DNA of 23,426 bases from contig DASTOB010000019.1 of the NCBI GenBank assembly GCA_035720425.1, forward strand, positions 1 to 23,426, given 5' to 3'. Positions 15,837 through 21,295 of this stretch are shown piece after piece (positions within the stretch are counted from its first letter, which is position 1; every line of letters begins with the position of its first letter). The notes beneath the pieces are model-generated. The model ran no database searches and had not been told where the DNA came from. It was given only the letters and a program-made list of their open reading frames with translations. This stretch comes from DASTOB01 sp035720425 (lineage in GTDB: Bacteria > Chloroflexota > Limnocylindria > Limnocylindrales > CSP1-4). Position numbers and translations under genes: made by a program.

Positions 15837-16120
15837 CGGGCGGTCTCCCGCGGTCGCGCGTAGACCGTGAACACGGCGTCCGGGCAGATCCGCGCACACA
15901 GCGCGCAGCTCGTGCAGCGGGCCGGGTCGGTGAGGCGGACCGGGTGATGTCCGAGCCGGTTGACGATCCCGGGGTCGAGGGCAAGCACGGCTGGCGGACA
16001 CGCGCCGACGCACAGCTCGCAGCCCTTGCACCGATCGGTGTCGATCTCGACGGGGTGGAAGGCGTGCCGGCGGGCACGCGCCGGCAGCGGGACGCGGGAC
16101 GCGGGTGCGGCGACGGCCAT
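15833..16120 (-). CDS. 2-oxoacid:ferredoxin oxidoreductase, 2[4Fe-4S] ferredoxin-like delta subunit
   Basis: This 95-residue protein has two complete [4Fe-4S] motifs: CKGCELCVGACP (Cys31, 34, 37, 41) and CTSCALCARICP (Cys69, 72, 75, 79), joined by a 27-residue linker. An Arg/Ala-rich N-terminal extension of about 20 residues precedes the HPVEIDTDR strand. It is the electron-accepting subunit of the enzyme encoded by the next three genes. ATG 16120 has a strong GGAGGT ribosome-binding site six bases upstream, and this is the promoter-proximal gene of the minus-strand run. Confidence 0.92.
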   Translation of the reverse strand: MAVAAPASRVPLPARARRHAFHPVEIDTDRCKGCELCVGACPPAVLALDPGIVNRLGHHPVRLTDPARCTSCALCARICPDAVFTVYARPRETAR

Positions 16121-16342
16121 GCGGCTACCTCCGCGCCAAGCCTGCCGTCCGCGGCTCGGCGCCGGCAGTGCCGAATGGCGTCCTGCGCCGGGCGGCTCGG
16201 CCTATCGGCCTGCCGCCTCGGCTTATCGGCCTGCCGCCCCGGCCTATCGGCCTGCCGCCCCGGCCCATCGGCCTATGGGTCCCGCCGGTTCGGGCCGAAC
16301 GGCACGTCTCCCGGAACCCGCCCGTGCGCGCCAATGGTCGGC
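16121..16342. other. Divergent intergenic region between the oxidoreductase operon and hypA
   Basis: A 222-base gap between outward-facing genes, expected to hold both promoters. It contains the 21-base tandem repeat listed separately. I cannot place promoter boxes with confidence, and the open frames through it are made of the repeat. Confidence 0.5.
16201..16263. repeat. 21-bp tandem repeat, three copies plus a partial fourth
   Basis: Units at 16201-16221, 16222-16242 and 16243-16263 share the pattern CYTATCGGCCTGCCGCCYCGG and differ at one or two positions. A fourth unit begins at 16264 and decays after about 11 bases. The period is a multiple of three, so every frame shows seven-residue repeats, but no gene is supported here. 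Confidence 0.9.
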
Positions 16343-16666
16343 ATGCACGAGGCTCGCGTGGCGCGCACGGTTGCCCGGGAGGTCGAGGGTCGCGGATTGG
16401 CGGGCCACGAGCTCCGGCTCGTCGTGTCCGGCGGACACGCGGACCGCGCGGCCTTCGAGGCCGCGCTTCGGACCCAGCTCGCCGCCGCGCTGCCGCACGT
16501 CGACGTCACCCGGATCGAGATCGTCCATCGGCCGGGTCCGCAGCTGTGCAACGGCTGCGCCGGGGCGTTCATCGCCCCGCCCGGTGAGCGCTGTCCGATG
16601 TGCGGCTCGGACGGAACGCCGTTGCCGGCGCCGGAGCGGGTGGAGCTCCACTGGGCGGAGCGGTAG
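16343..16666 (+). CDS. hypA: Hydrogenase nickel incorporation protein HypA
   Basis: The 107-residue product begins MHE, giving the His2 that binds nickel in HypA, and has the zinc site CNGC (Cys69, Cys72) and CPMC (Cys84, Cys87). The central strands VTRIEIVHRPGPQ and the C-terminal VELHW fit the family. HypA delivers nickel, with HypB, to the large-subunit precursor before tail cleavage. An ATG three codons earlier (16334) is in frame, but 16343 is chosen because the nickel-binding N-terminus must start MHE. No Shine-Dalgarno sequence is visible. It is separated from the hydrogenase genes by about 12.8 kb, and no other hyp genes are in the window. The segment between helix one and the zinc domain is more diverged than usual. 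Confidence 0.85.
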   Translation: MHEARVARTVAREVEGRGLAGHELRLVVSGGHADRAAFEAALRTQLAAALPHVDVTRIEIVHRPGPQLCNGCAGAFIAPPGERCPMCGSDGTPLPAPERVELHWAER

Positions 16667-16741
16667 CGCGGCGGACGATCGCGCCCCTGTCCCGTGTCGG
16701 GCGGTCCGGACGGCCCCCCGGATCCGTGTCTCGCGGCACTG

Positions 16742-16757
16742 ATGCGCACATGCGCAT
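16742..16757. promoter_or_regulatory. Palindromic operator upstream of the ArsR gene
   Basis: ATGCGCA and TGCGCAT are perfect seven-base arms separated by CA, centred 25 bases before the ArsR start. ArsR-family repressors bind imperfect inverted repeats of this length, usually autoregulating, so this is the best candidate operator for the arsR-dsrE-tusA operon. Confidence 0.65.
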
Positions 16758-16774
16758 GAGTCGATGCTGGCGCC

Positions 16775-17131
16775 ATGGACGCGATCACCACCCTCCAGGC
16801 CGAGGTGCTCCGGACGCTTGCGCACCCGCGCCGCCTCGACATCCTGCACCGCCTGGCGGATGGGCCGCGCGAGGTGGGCCGGCTCGCCGACGAGCTCCGC
16901 CTCAGCCAGCCGAACGTCTCGCAGCACCTCGCCGTGCTCCGCGGTGCCGGAGTCGTCGAGGCGGAGCGTGACGGCCGGGAGGTCCGCTACCGGCTGACCG
17001 ATCCGGATGTGATGGTCGCCTGCGGCGTCATGCGCCGCGTCCTCGAGCGCCGCCTTACGCGTCTCGCCGGACTTGCACCGGCCGCCGCCGAACCCCTCGC
17101 CGCCCCAGAACCAGTCGCCGCCAGCAGCTGA
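16775..17131 (+). CDS. ArsR-family winged-helix repressor of the sulfur-carrier operon
   Basis: A 118-residue ArsR/SmtB-type regulator. The winged helix-turn-helix is clear: LRTLAHPRRLDILHRLADGP (residues 12-31), VGRLADELRLSQPNVSQHLAVLRGAGVV (recognition helix about 45-56) and the wing ERDGREVRYRLTDP (64-77). The metal-binding CxC of ArsR/SmtB is absent; the only cysteine is Cys83 in DPDVMVACGVMRR. The sulfide/persulfide-sensing relatives (BigR, SqrR) use two cysteines, so a thiol mechanism here would need an intermolecular bond or Cys83 alone. The C-terminal Ala/Pro tail is low complexity. It stands first in an operon of sulfur-carrier genes, 11 bases before dsrE, with a palindrome just upstream. 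Sulfur sensing is an inference from context. Confidence 0.9.
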   Translation: MDAITTLQAEVLRTLAHPRRLDILHRLADGPREVGRLADELRLSQPNVSQHLAVLRGAGVVEAERDGREVRYRLTDPDVMVACGVMRRVLERRLTRLAGLAPAAAEPLAAPEPVAASS

Positions 17132-17142
17132 AGGAAGATCGA

Positions 17143-17556
17143 ATGGACGAACCCCTCAATCTCGTGCTCTTCTCCGGCACGGACGACCGGCTCCAGGCCG
17201 CCGCCGTCCTGACCGCCGGCGCGGCCGCACTCGGCAAGCCGGTCAACGTCTTCCTCCAGTACTGGGCGCTCGACGCGTTCCGCGCCGACCGGATCGATGC
17301 CGACCACGGCCTCGCGCCGGAGGCCGGCACGGAGGGCCGGCGCGCGGTCGACGCACTGGCGAAGGCCGGCCAGGCCCCGTGGGCGGAGACGCTCCGCCAG
17401 GCCAAGGAGCTCGGCAGCGTCGACATCCAGGCCTGCTCCCTGTCGATGGACCTGCTCGGGATCGAGCAGGCCGATCTCGACCCGCTCGTTGACGGTGTCG
17501 AAGGCGTGACCGCCTTCTACCTCAACGCCGGCGAGGGCCAGGTCGTCTTCATCTGA
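17143..17556 (+). CDS. DsrE-family sulfur carrier protein (first)
   Basis: A 137-residue small alpha/beta protein of the DsrE/DsrF-like family. The opening strand LNLVLFSGTDDRLQAAAVL, the helix-strand GKPVNVFLQYWALDAF and the conserved cysteine Cys98 in IQACSLSMDLLGI, at the end of a strand, fit sulfur relay proteins that carry a persulfide. The C-terminus AFYLNAGEGQVVFI is a matching edge strand. GAAGGAAGA precedes the ATG. Its cysteine motif (CSLSMD) is closely similar to that of the DsrE2-like protein two genes on (CQMSMD), suggesting an old duplication. A peroxiredoxin-like annotation is possible but there is no thioredoxin-fold motif. Confidence 0.85.
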   Translation: MDEPLNLVLFSGTDDRLQAAAVLTAGAAALGKPVNVFLQYWALDAFRADRIDADHGLAPEAGTEGRRAVDALAKAGQAPWAETLRQAKELGSVDIQACSLSMDLLGIEQADLDPLVDGVEGVTAFYLNAGEGQVVFI

Positions 17557-17571
17557 AAGGAAGGGCGAACG

Positions 17572-17808
17572 ATGGAAGTCCTCAACATCACCCAGACCGT
17601 CGACGCGCGCGGGCTGTCCTGCCCGATGCCGATCGTGCGCACCGCGCAGGCCGCCAAGGTCCTTGCGCCGGGCGCGCTCATCGAGGTCCTCGCCACCGAC
17701 CCGGGATCGACGAAGGATCTCTCGGCGTGGTGCCGCTCGACCGGCAACGAGCTGGTCGAGGCGACCTCCGACGGCGCGGTCTACCGCTTCGTCATCCGCA
17801 GGAAGTGA
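17572..17808 (+). CDS. TusA-family sulfurtransferase (first)
   Basis: A 78-residue TusA/SirA-like protein. It has the diagnostic DARGLSCPMPIVRT motif with persulfide-carrying Cys17 and CPxP, followed by GALIEVLATDPGSTKDLSAWCRSTGNEL, the usual two-strand, two-helix fold. TusA accepts a sulfane sulfur and hands it to DsrE-type partners. A second cysteine (in AWCRS) is common in the family. A strong AAAGGAAGG ribosome-binding site precedes the ATG, 15 bases after dsrE. No thiouridine synthesis genes are near, so a role in dissimilatory or detoxifying sulfur transfer fits better than tRNA modification. Confidence 0.93.
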   Translation: MEVLNITQTVDARGLSCPMPIVRTAQAAKVLAPGALIEVLATDPGSTKDLSAWCRSTGNELVEATSDGAVYRFVIRRK

Positions 17809-17818
17809 GGCGCATTCG

Positions 17819-18421
17819 ATGACGCTGACAGCCGAACCCCGCGCCGCGACGGGTCTCCCGCCGGTCGACCCCCTGGCCGCCGCCATCGCCGATGTCGACG
17901 GCTGGCCGGAGACCGCGCCGGAACCTGCCACCGAGGGAGCCGCGAAGACGAAGGCACTCGTCATCGTCAACTGGAGCGGCGAGCTCGACCGGATCTGGCC
18001 GACCCTCATCCTCGCCTCCACGGCGGCCGCGAGCGGCGTCCAGTGCAAGGTCTTCGTGACCTTCTGGGGCCTCCTCCCGTTCGTCAAGGACGGCGTCCGG
18101 ATCACCGGCGAGAACTGGATGCAGCGGATGCTGTCGTTCATGCAGCGACCGGGGATCGACCACCTGAAGATGTCGAAGATGAACTTCTTCGGGATGGGCC
18201 CGTGGATGATCGGCCGCCTCCGCAAGCAGTACGGCGTGGCGAGCCCGCGCGAGCTGCTCGAGGCCGCCACGCTCATGGGCGTCGAGTTCATCCCGTGCCA
18301 GATGTCGATGGACATGTTCGGCATCAAGGCCACGGACCTCATCGACGGCTTCGGCGAACCGGCCGGCGCCGCCACGGCGATCGAGATCATGACCGAGGCG
18401 AACGCCTCGCTGTTCATCTGA
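17819..18421 (+). CDS. DsrE2-like sulfur carrier protein
   Basis: A 200-residue protein of the DsrE/DsrF/DrsH-like (DsrE2) family. After a variable Ala/Pro-rich N-terminus of about 44 residues comes ALVIVNWSGELDRIWPTLILASTAAA, VFVTFWGLLPFVKDG (about 78-92), a basic-hydrophobic segment with KMSKMNFFGMGPWMIGRL (117-134) and the conserved cysteine Cys160 in VEFIPCQMSMDMFGI. The family is linked to TusA in sulfur-oxidising bacteria and archaea (rhd-tusA-dsrE2 clusters), where Cys accepts sulfur from or donates to TusA. ATG 17819, ten bases after tusA, is the first start after the preceding gene. A hydrophobic hairpin at 120-135 may associate with the membrane. Confidence 0.9.
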   Translation: MTLTAEPRAATGLPPVDPLAAAIADVDGWPETAPEPATEGAAKTKALVIVNWSGELDRIWPTLILASTAAASGVQCKVFVTFWGLLPFVKDGVRITGENWMQRMLSFMQRPGIDHLKMSKMNFFGMGPWMIGRLRKQYGVASPRELLEAATLMGVEFIPCQMSMDMFGIKATDLIDGFGEPAGAATAIEIMTEANASLFI

Positions 18422-18437
18422 CGGAAGGGCACACCCG

Positions 18438-18683
18438 ATGACCATTCAGTCCACGCCGATCACGCGCACCGTCGACGCTCGCGGCAGCTACTGCCCGGGC
18501 CCCCTCATGGAGCTCATCCGGGCGATCCGTGAGGCCGCCGTCGGTGACGTCATCGCCGTCTATTCGTCCGACAAGGGCTCCCGGACCGACATCCCGAAGT
18601 GGATCGAGAAGGCAGGCCACCGCCTCGTCGCCCTCGAGGCCCGGGACGGGTTCGACGAGATCGTCGTCGAGAAGGCCCGGTAG
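18438..18683 (+). CDS. TusA-family sulfurtransferase (second)
   Basis: An 81-residue TusA-like protein with DARGSYCPGPLMELI: Cys19 and the CPGP form of the CPxP motif, unlike the CPMP of the first copy. The DKGSRTDIPKWIEKAGHRLV segment matches the second helix. It lacks the second cysteine of its paralogue. The CPGPLMEL variant is typical of TusA proteins that accompany DsrE2 and SQR-like genes rather than tRNA thiolation. GGAAGGG lies about nine bases before the ATG. The flavoprotein gene follows four bases after its stop. Confidence 0.93.
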   Translation: MTIQSTPITRTVDARGSYCPGPLMELIRAIREAAVGDVIAVYSSDKGSRTDIPKWIEKAGHRLVALEARDGFDEIVVEKAR

Positions 18684-18687
18684 CCCG

Positions 18688-19845
18688 ATGGAGCGGATCC
18701 TCATCCTCGGCGGAGGCGTCGGGGGGACGCTGACCGCGAACCTGCTGGTCAAGCGTCTGCGCCGGCGGATCGACAACGGCACCGTCGAGGTGACCGTCGT
18801 CGACGCTACCGGCACGCACACGTACCAGCCGGGCTTCATGTACATCGCCATGGGCGGTGAACGGGCTTCCAAGCTGACTCGCCCGGAGCGCTCGCTGCTC
18901 GACAAACGGGTCAACCTCGTGGTCGGCGAGGTTGCCGGCGTCGACGAGTCGATCCGCACCGTCTCGCTCACGAACGGCCTGCAGCTCATGTACGACCACC
19001 TCGTCCTCGCCACGGGATCGCGGATCGTGCCGGAAGCGATCGAGCACTTCTCCGACGAGGCGCATCACTTCTACACCGCGGCCGCGGCGTTGAAGCTGCG
19101 CCACGCGCTCGACGCGTTCGAGGGCGGCCGGATCGTCATCGGCATCGCCGGCATGCCGTACAAGTGCCCGCCGGCGCCGCTCGAGGTCGCGTTCCTCGTT
19201 GAATCCGAGTTGCGCGAGCGCGGGCTGCGCGAGAAGAGCGAGCTGCACTTCTGCTCGCCGATCGGGCGCGCGTTCACCATCGAGTCCGTGTCCGACATGG
19301 CGACCCCGATCCTCGAACAGAAGGGGATCGAGCTCCACACGTTCTTCAACGTCGAGGCGATCGATCCCGACCGCAAGGTCGTCCAGTCGCTCGAGGGCGA
19401 GGAGCTGCCGTACGACCTGCTCGTCCTCGTCCCGCCGCACAAGGGTCAGCAGTTCCTCATCGATGCCGGGCTCGCCCCGGCGCCGGGCGGCTGGCTGCCG
19501 ACCGACCGGAACACCCTCCAGGTGGCCGGCCGACCGAACGTCTTCGCGCTCGGCGACGCGACCGATCTGCCGCTTTCCAAGGCCGGCTCGACCGCGCACT
19601 TCGAGGCGCCGGTCGTGACCGAACGGATCGTCGCCGCGATCGAGGGCCGCGCCCCCACCGGCAAGCACGCCGACTACGAGGGCAAGGTCATGTGCTTCTT
19701 CGAGATCGGAGACGGGAAGGGGACCCTCCTCCAGTTCGACTACGCCCATCCCCCCAAGCCACCGACGCCGAACCGCCTCTGGCACCTCGGCAAGATCGTG
19801 TTCAACAAGACGTACTGGCACACCGTCCCGAAGGGCCGCGTCTGA
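18688..19845 (+). CDS. Sulfide:quinone oxidoreductase-like FAD flavoprotein
   Basis: A 385-residue pyridine-nucleotide-disulfide-type oxidoreductase close to SQR. The N-terminal FAD site is ILILGGGVGGTLTANLL (residues 4-20); HTYQPGFMYIAMGG (44-57), LVLATGSRIVPEAI (105-118) and the second FAD motif NVFALGDATDLPLSKAG (284-300) follow. Cys160 in MPYKCPPAPLE and Cys336 in KVMCFFEIGDGKGTLLQFDY sit where SQR has its two essential redox cysteines. The third, N-terminal cysteine of type I enzymes is absent. A third cysteine, Cys189, lies in LHFCSPIG. The C-terminal FNKTYWHTVPKGRV is an amphipathic segment as used for membrane docking. It would oxidise sulfide or a protein-bound sulfane sulfur to polysulfide, passing electrons to quinone, and load the TusA/DsrE relay. 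A different acceptor or thiol substrate cannot be excluded. Confidence 0.87.
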   Translation: MERILILGGGVGGTLTANLLVKRLRRRIDNGTVEVTVVDATGTHTYQPGFMYIAMGGERASKLTRPERSLLDKRVNLVVGEVAGVDESIRTVSLTNGLQLMYDHLVLATGSRIVPEAIEHFSDEAHHFYTAAAALKLRHALDAFEGGRIVIGIAGMPYKCPPAPLEVAFLVESELRERGLREKSELHFCSPIGRAFTIESVSDMATPILEQKGIELHTFFNVEAIDPDRKVVQSLEGEELPYDLLVLVPPHKGQQFLIDAGLAPAPGGWLPTDRNTLQVAGRPNVFALGDATDLPLSKAGSTAHFEAPVVTERIVAAIEGRAPTGKHADYEGKVMCFFEIGDGKGTLLQFDYAHPPKPPTPNRLWHLGKIVFNKTYWHTVPKGRV

Positions 19846-20101
19846 TCGGCCCGTCGGTGCCGTTGCGGCCCCGCCCGCGACGGCCCACCATCTACGGCCG
19901 CGCCTGACGCCTGCCGCCGCGGGCGCCTCCCTCGGCCATCGACGCGCCCCGCGCTCCGCCTGGCTCCCTTCCCCGGGCGGCGGCCGGGGCGCGTCACTCT
20001 GCTGCGCGGGCCGCCCCAGCTCTGCGGCACCCCGTCGGCCGAACGCTTGTCCGTCGCTTCCGCGCCTCGTCGGCTCGCTCTCCCGCCCTTCTTCCGCCCC
20101 T

Positions 20102-20168
20102 CTCCCGCCCGCCGACCCGACTCCCGCCCGAGCTCGCGACTCCCGCCCGCCGACCCGACTCCCGCCCG
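20102..20168. repeat. Two exact 29-bp repeats, G-quadruplex-capable on the minus strand
   Basis: Positions 20102-20130 and 20140-20168 are identical, separated by nine bases. Read on the minus strand each unit contains five GGG runs with loops of 1, 4, 5 and 1 bases, meeting the usual G3+N1-7 quadruplex rule. The surrounding plus strand (about 20080-20240) is strongly C/T-rich. Confidence 0.85.
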
Positions 20169-20261
20169 CCCCTCGCTCGTGCCTCTCCCCCCGCTCTTCA
20201 GCTCGCTCACCCGCTCGCCCGCCCTCTCGGCCGCCGCGGCCGCCCTCTCGCTCGCCGCGAA

Positions 20262-20534
20262 TCGTCACTCGCTCATGGGGTGAGCGTTCGTCACGCGTGA
20301 TCGGCCGCGTTTCGTCACCTGAAGCACCCGGTGCGCGCCTGGGGGCGACGTGTCGTCGTTTGCTCACCCCATGCGCAGATCGGCGCGATCGACCCGCCAC
20401 ACGCTCACCCAGTGAGCAATCGACGAAATCGACGCGGTCGGGTAGGGCCTCGCGAGCGTGGACGACACGGCCGGGGTGGGACCCATCGTTTCGTCACGTG
20501 ACGAACGCGCACGGGGTGAGCAGGTGACGAAACG
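20262..20534. repeat. Cluster of palindromes and inverted repeats built from TCGTCAC and GCTCACCCC
   Basis: TCGTCAC or its complement occurs at 20262, 20288, 20312, 20491, 20499 (as part of the palindrome) and 20524. GCTCACCC or its complement occurs at 20277, 20362, 20403 and 20513. Perfect structures are a 16-base palindrome TTCGTCACGTGACGAA (20490-20505), TCACGCGTGA (20291-20300), the hairpin GCTCAC-CCA-GTGAGC (20403-20417), and two long-range inverted pairs: CGTTTCGTCACCTG (20308-20321) with its exact complement at 20521-20534, and CATGGGGTGAGC (20274-20285) with its exact complement at 20362-20373. Multiple binding sites for one or two proteins is the simplest reading. Confidence 0.85.
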
Positions 20535-20554
20535 GCAGCCTCGAGGGGCGAAGG

Positions 20555-20658
20555 GCGGGATGGATCGGGGAGCTGCGGCGGCCGGGATGGCTCGGAGAGC
20601 TGCGGTGCCGGGATGGCCTCGGAGAGCGCGGTGCCGGGATGGCCTCGGAGAGCGCGGC
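20555..20658. repeat. 26-bp tandem repeat array
   Basis: Units lie at 20581-20606, 20607-20632 and 20633-20658; the last two differ only at the final base, and the first differs at a few positions. A more diverged unit precedes at 20555-20580. The core is GCCGGGATGGCCTCGGAGAG. The period is not a multiple of three, which argues against coding. Confidence 0.85.
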
Positions 20659-20835
20659 GGCCGCGGCGTGAGCGGCGAGGGCTGTCGCGGGACCGGGCAG
20701 CCGGACCAACGAGATGGTGCCCGCTGCCAGGCGACCGGTGTTCAAGACGCGGGCGGCATCGACGATTGGACCAGGTTTCAGGTCAGCAGAACCATCGGCG
20801 CGGCCTCCGGGACGCGTCCCACCACGGGTCCCGCG

Positions 20836-20863
20836 TGATCGTTCCGTCCAAGCGGAACGATCA
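20836..20863. repeat. Perfect 11-bp hairpin of the GTTCCG/CGGAAC element
   Basis: TGATCGTTCCG (20836-20846) and CGGAACGATCA (20853-20863) are perfectly complementary with a six-base loop TCCAAG. It is the strongest hairpin in the window and lacks a T-run, so an operator or dispersed repeat element is as likely as a terminator. Confidence 0.75.
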
Positions 20864-21080
20864 ACAGATGAGGCATGGTGACCCTTCAGGCGGCGGGTGT
20901 GGCCGGCCGGCGAACTCGGCAGGGCAGCTCGGACGGCGCCGTCGACGTCAGCCGCGTGACGAAGGACCGGAGCCTGCCAGGCTGCCCGAGACTCGTCCGA
21001 TGTCGCTGGCCTCGCGGCCGTTCATGAGATGGCCCGGGCCGGCGTTCGCGACATGCGCGTGATCCACGTTCCGTCTCAGG

Positions 21081-21208
21081 GTTCCGCATGAGCGGAACGA
21101 TCGCGCACGGGCTCCCGAGCGATGCGCCGGAGCTTTCCGCATCCCTCCCACGCGACGTGTGCCCAGCCACCCACCTGCGAGTTCCGCATGAGCGAAACGA
21201 GCTCGCAC
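21081..21208. repeat. Pair of 28-bp direct repeats carrying GTTCCGCATGAGCGGAAC
   Basis: Positions 21081-21108 and 21181-21208 match at 25 of 28 bases, exactly 100 bases apart. The first contains the hairpin GTTCCGC-ATGA-GCGGAAC; in the second one arm is altered by a G-to-A change. Both share the arms of the hairpin at 20836. Confidence 0.8.
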
Positions 21209-21289
21209 AGGACACGCAGGGGCCGTCCCGTCCTGGCCGAACCACGACGCGATACACCCGAGCTCCCGAGCGAAGCCCGCGAGCGCCCC

Positions 21290-21295
21290 TACAAT
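21290..21295 (+). promoter_or_regulatory. Possible -10 box of a leaderless aminotransferase transcript
   Basis: TACAAT lies seven bases before an in-frame GTG (21303), the spacing seen for leaderless transcripts. The same hexamer also contains the A and T of the ATG at 21294, and no Shine-Dalgarno sequence precedes either start. No clear -35 box is visible. Confidence 0.35.

Larger units (their letters stand above)
19846..21293. other. Large repeat-rich region without a convincing gene
   Basis: About 1.45 kb between the SQR-like gene and the aminotransferase. Open frames occur on both strands but are low-complexity Arg/Pro/Ala/Gly products of the GC content, without family motifs or ribosome-binding sites. 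From left to right it holds a pyrimidine-rich tract with 29-base repeats (20102-20168), a cluster of palindromes (20262-20534), 26-base tandem repeats (20555-20658) and three GTTCCG hairpin elements (20836-21208). I see no tRNA or other RNA gene. It could be a regulatory or replication-related region, or the remains of an eroded gene. Confidence 0.6.

Noticed and set aside
16201..16263. Seven-residue repeat protein encoded by the 21-bp array
   Set aside because: All frames give repeats because the period is divisible by three; none has a supported start or continues into a recognisable domain.
19833..19852. GGGCCG/CGGCCC hairpin at the end of the SQR-like gene as a terminator
   Set aside because: The stem is only six base pairs with an eight-base loop, lacks a T-run, and such pairs are frequent at this GC content.
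18550..20400. A 616-codon minus-strand open frame opposite the SQR-like gene
   Set aside because: It is antisense to a well-supported flavoprotein; the product is a charged low-complexity sequence.
20555..20658. Tandem repeats as a CRISPR array
   Set aside because: Units are contiguous with no unique spacers, and no cas genes are in the window.
20458..20838. A 126-codon plus-strand open frame in the repeat region
   Set aside because: It translates the tandem repeat and palindromes, without a ribosome-binding site or any family motif.
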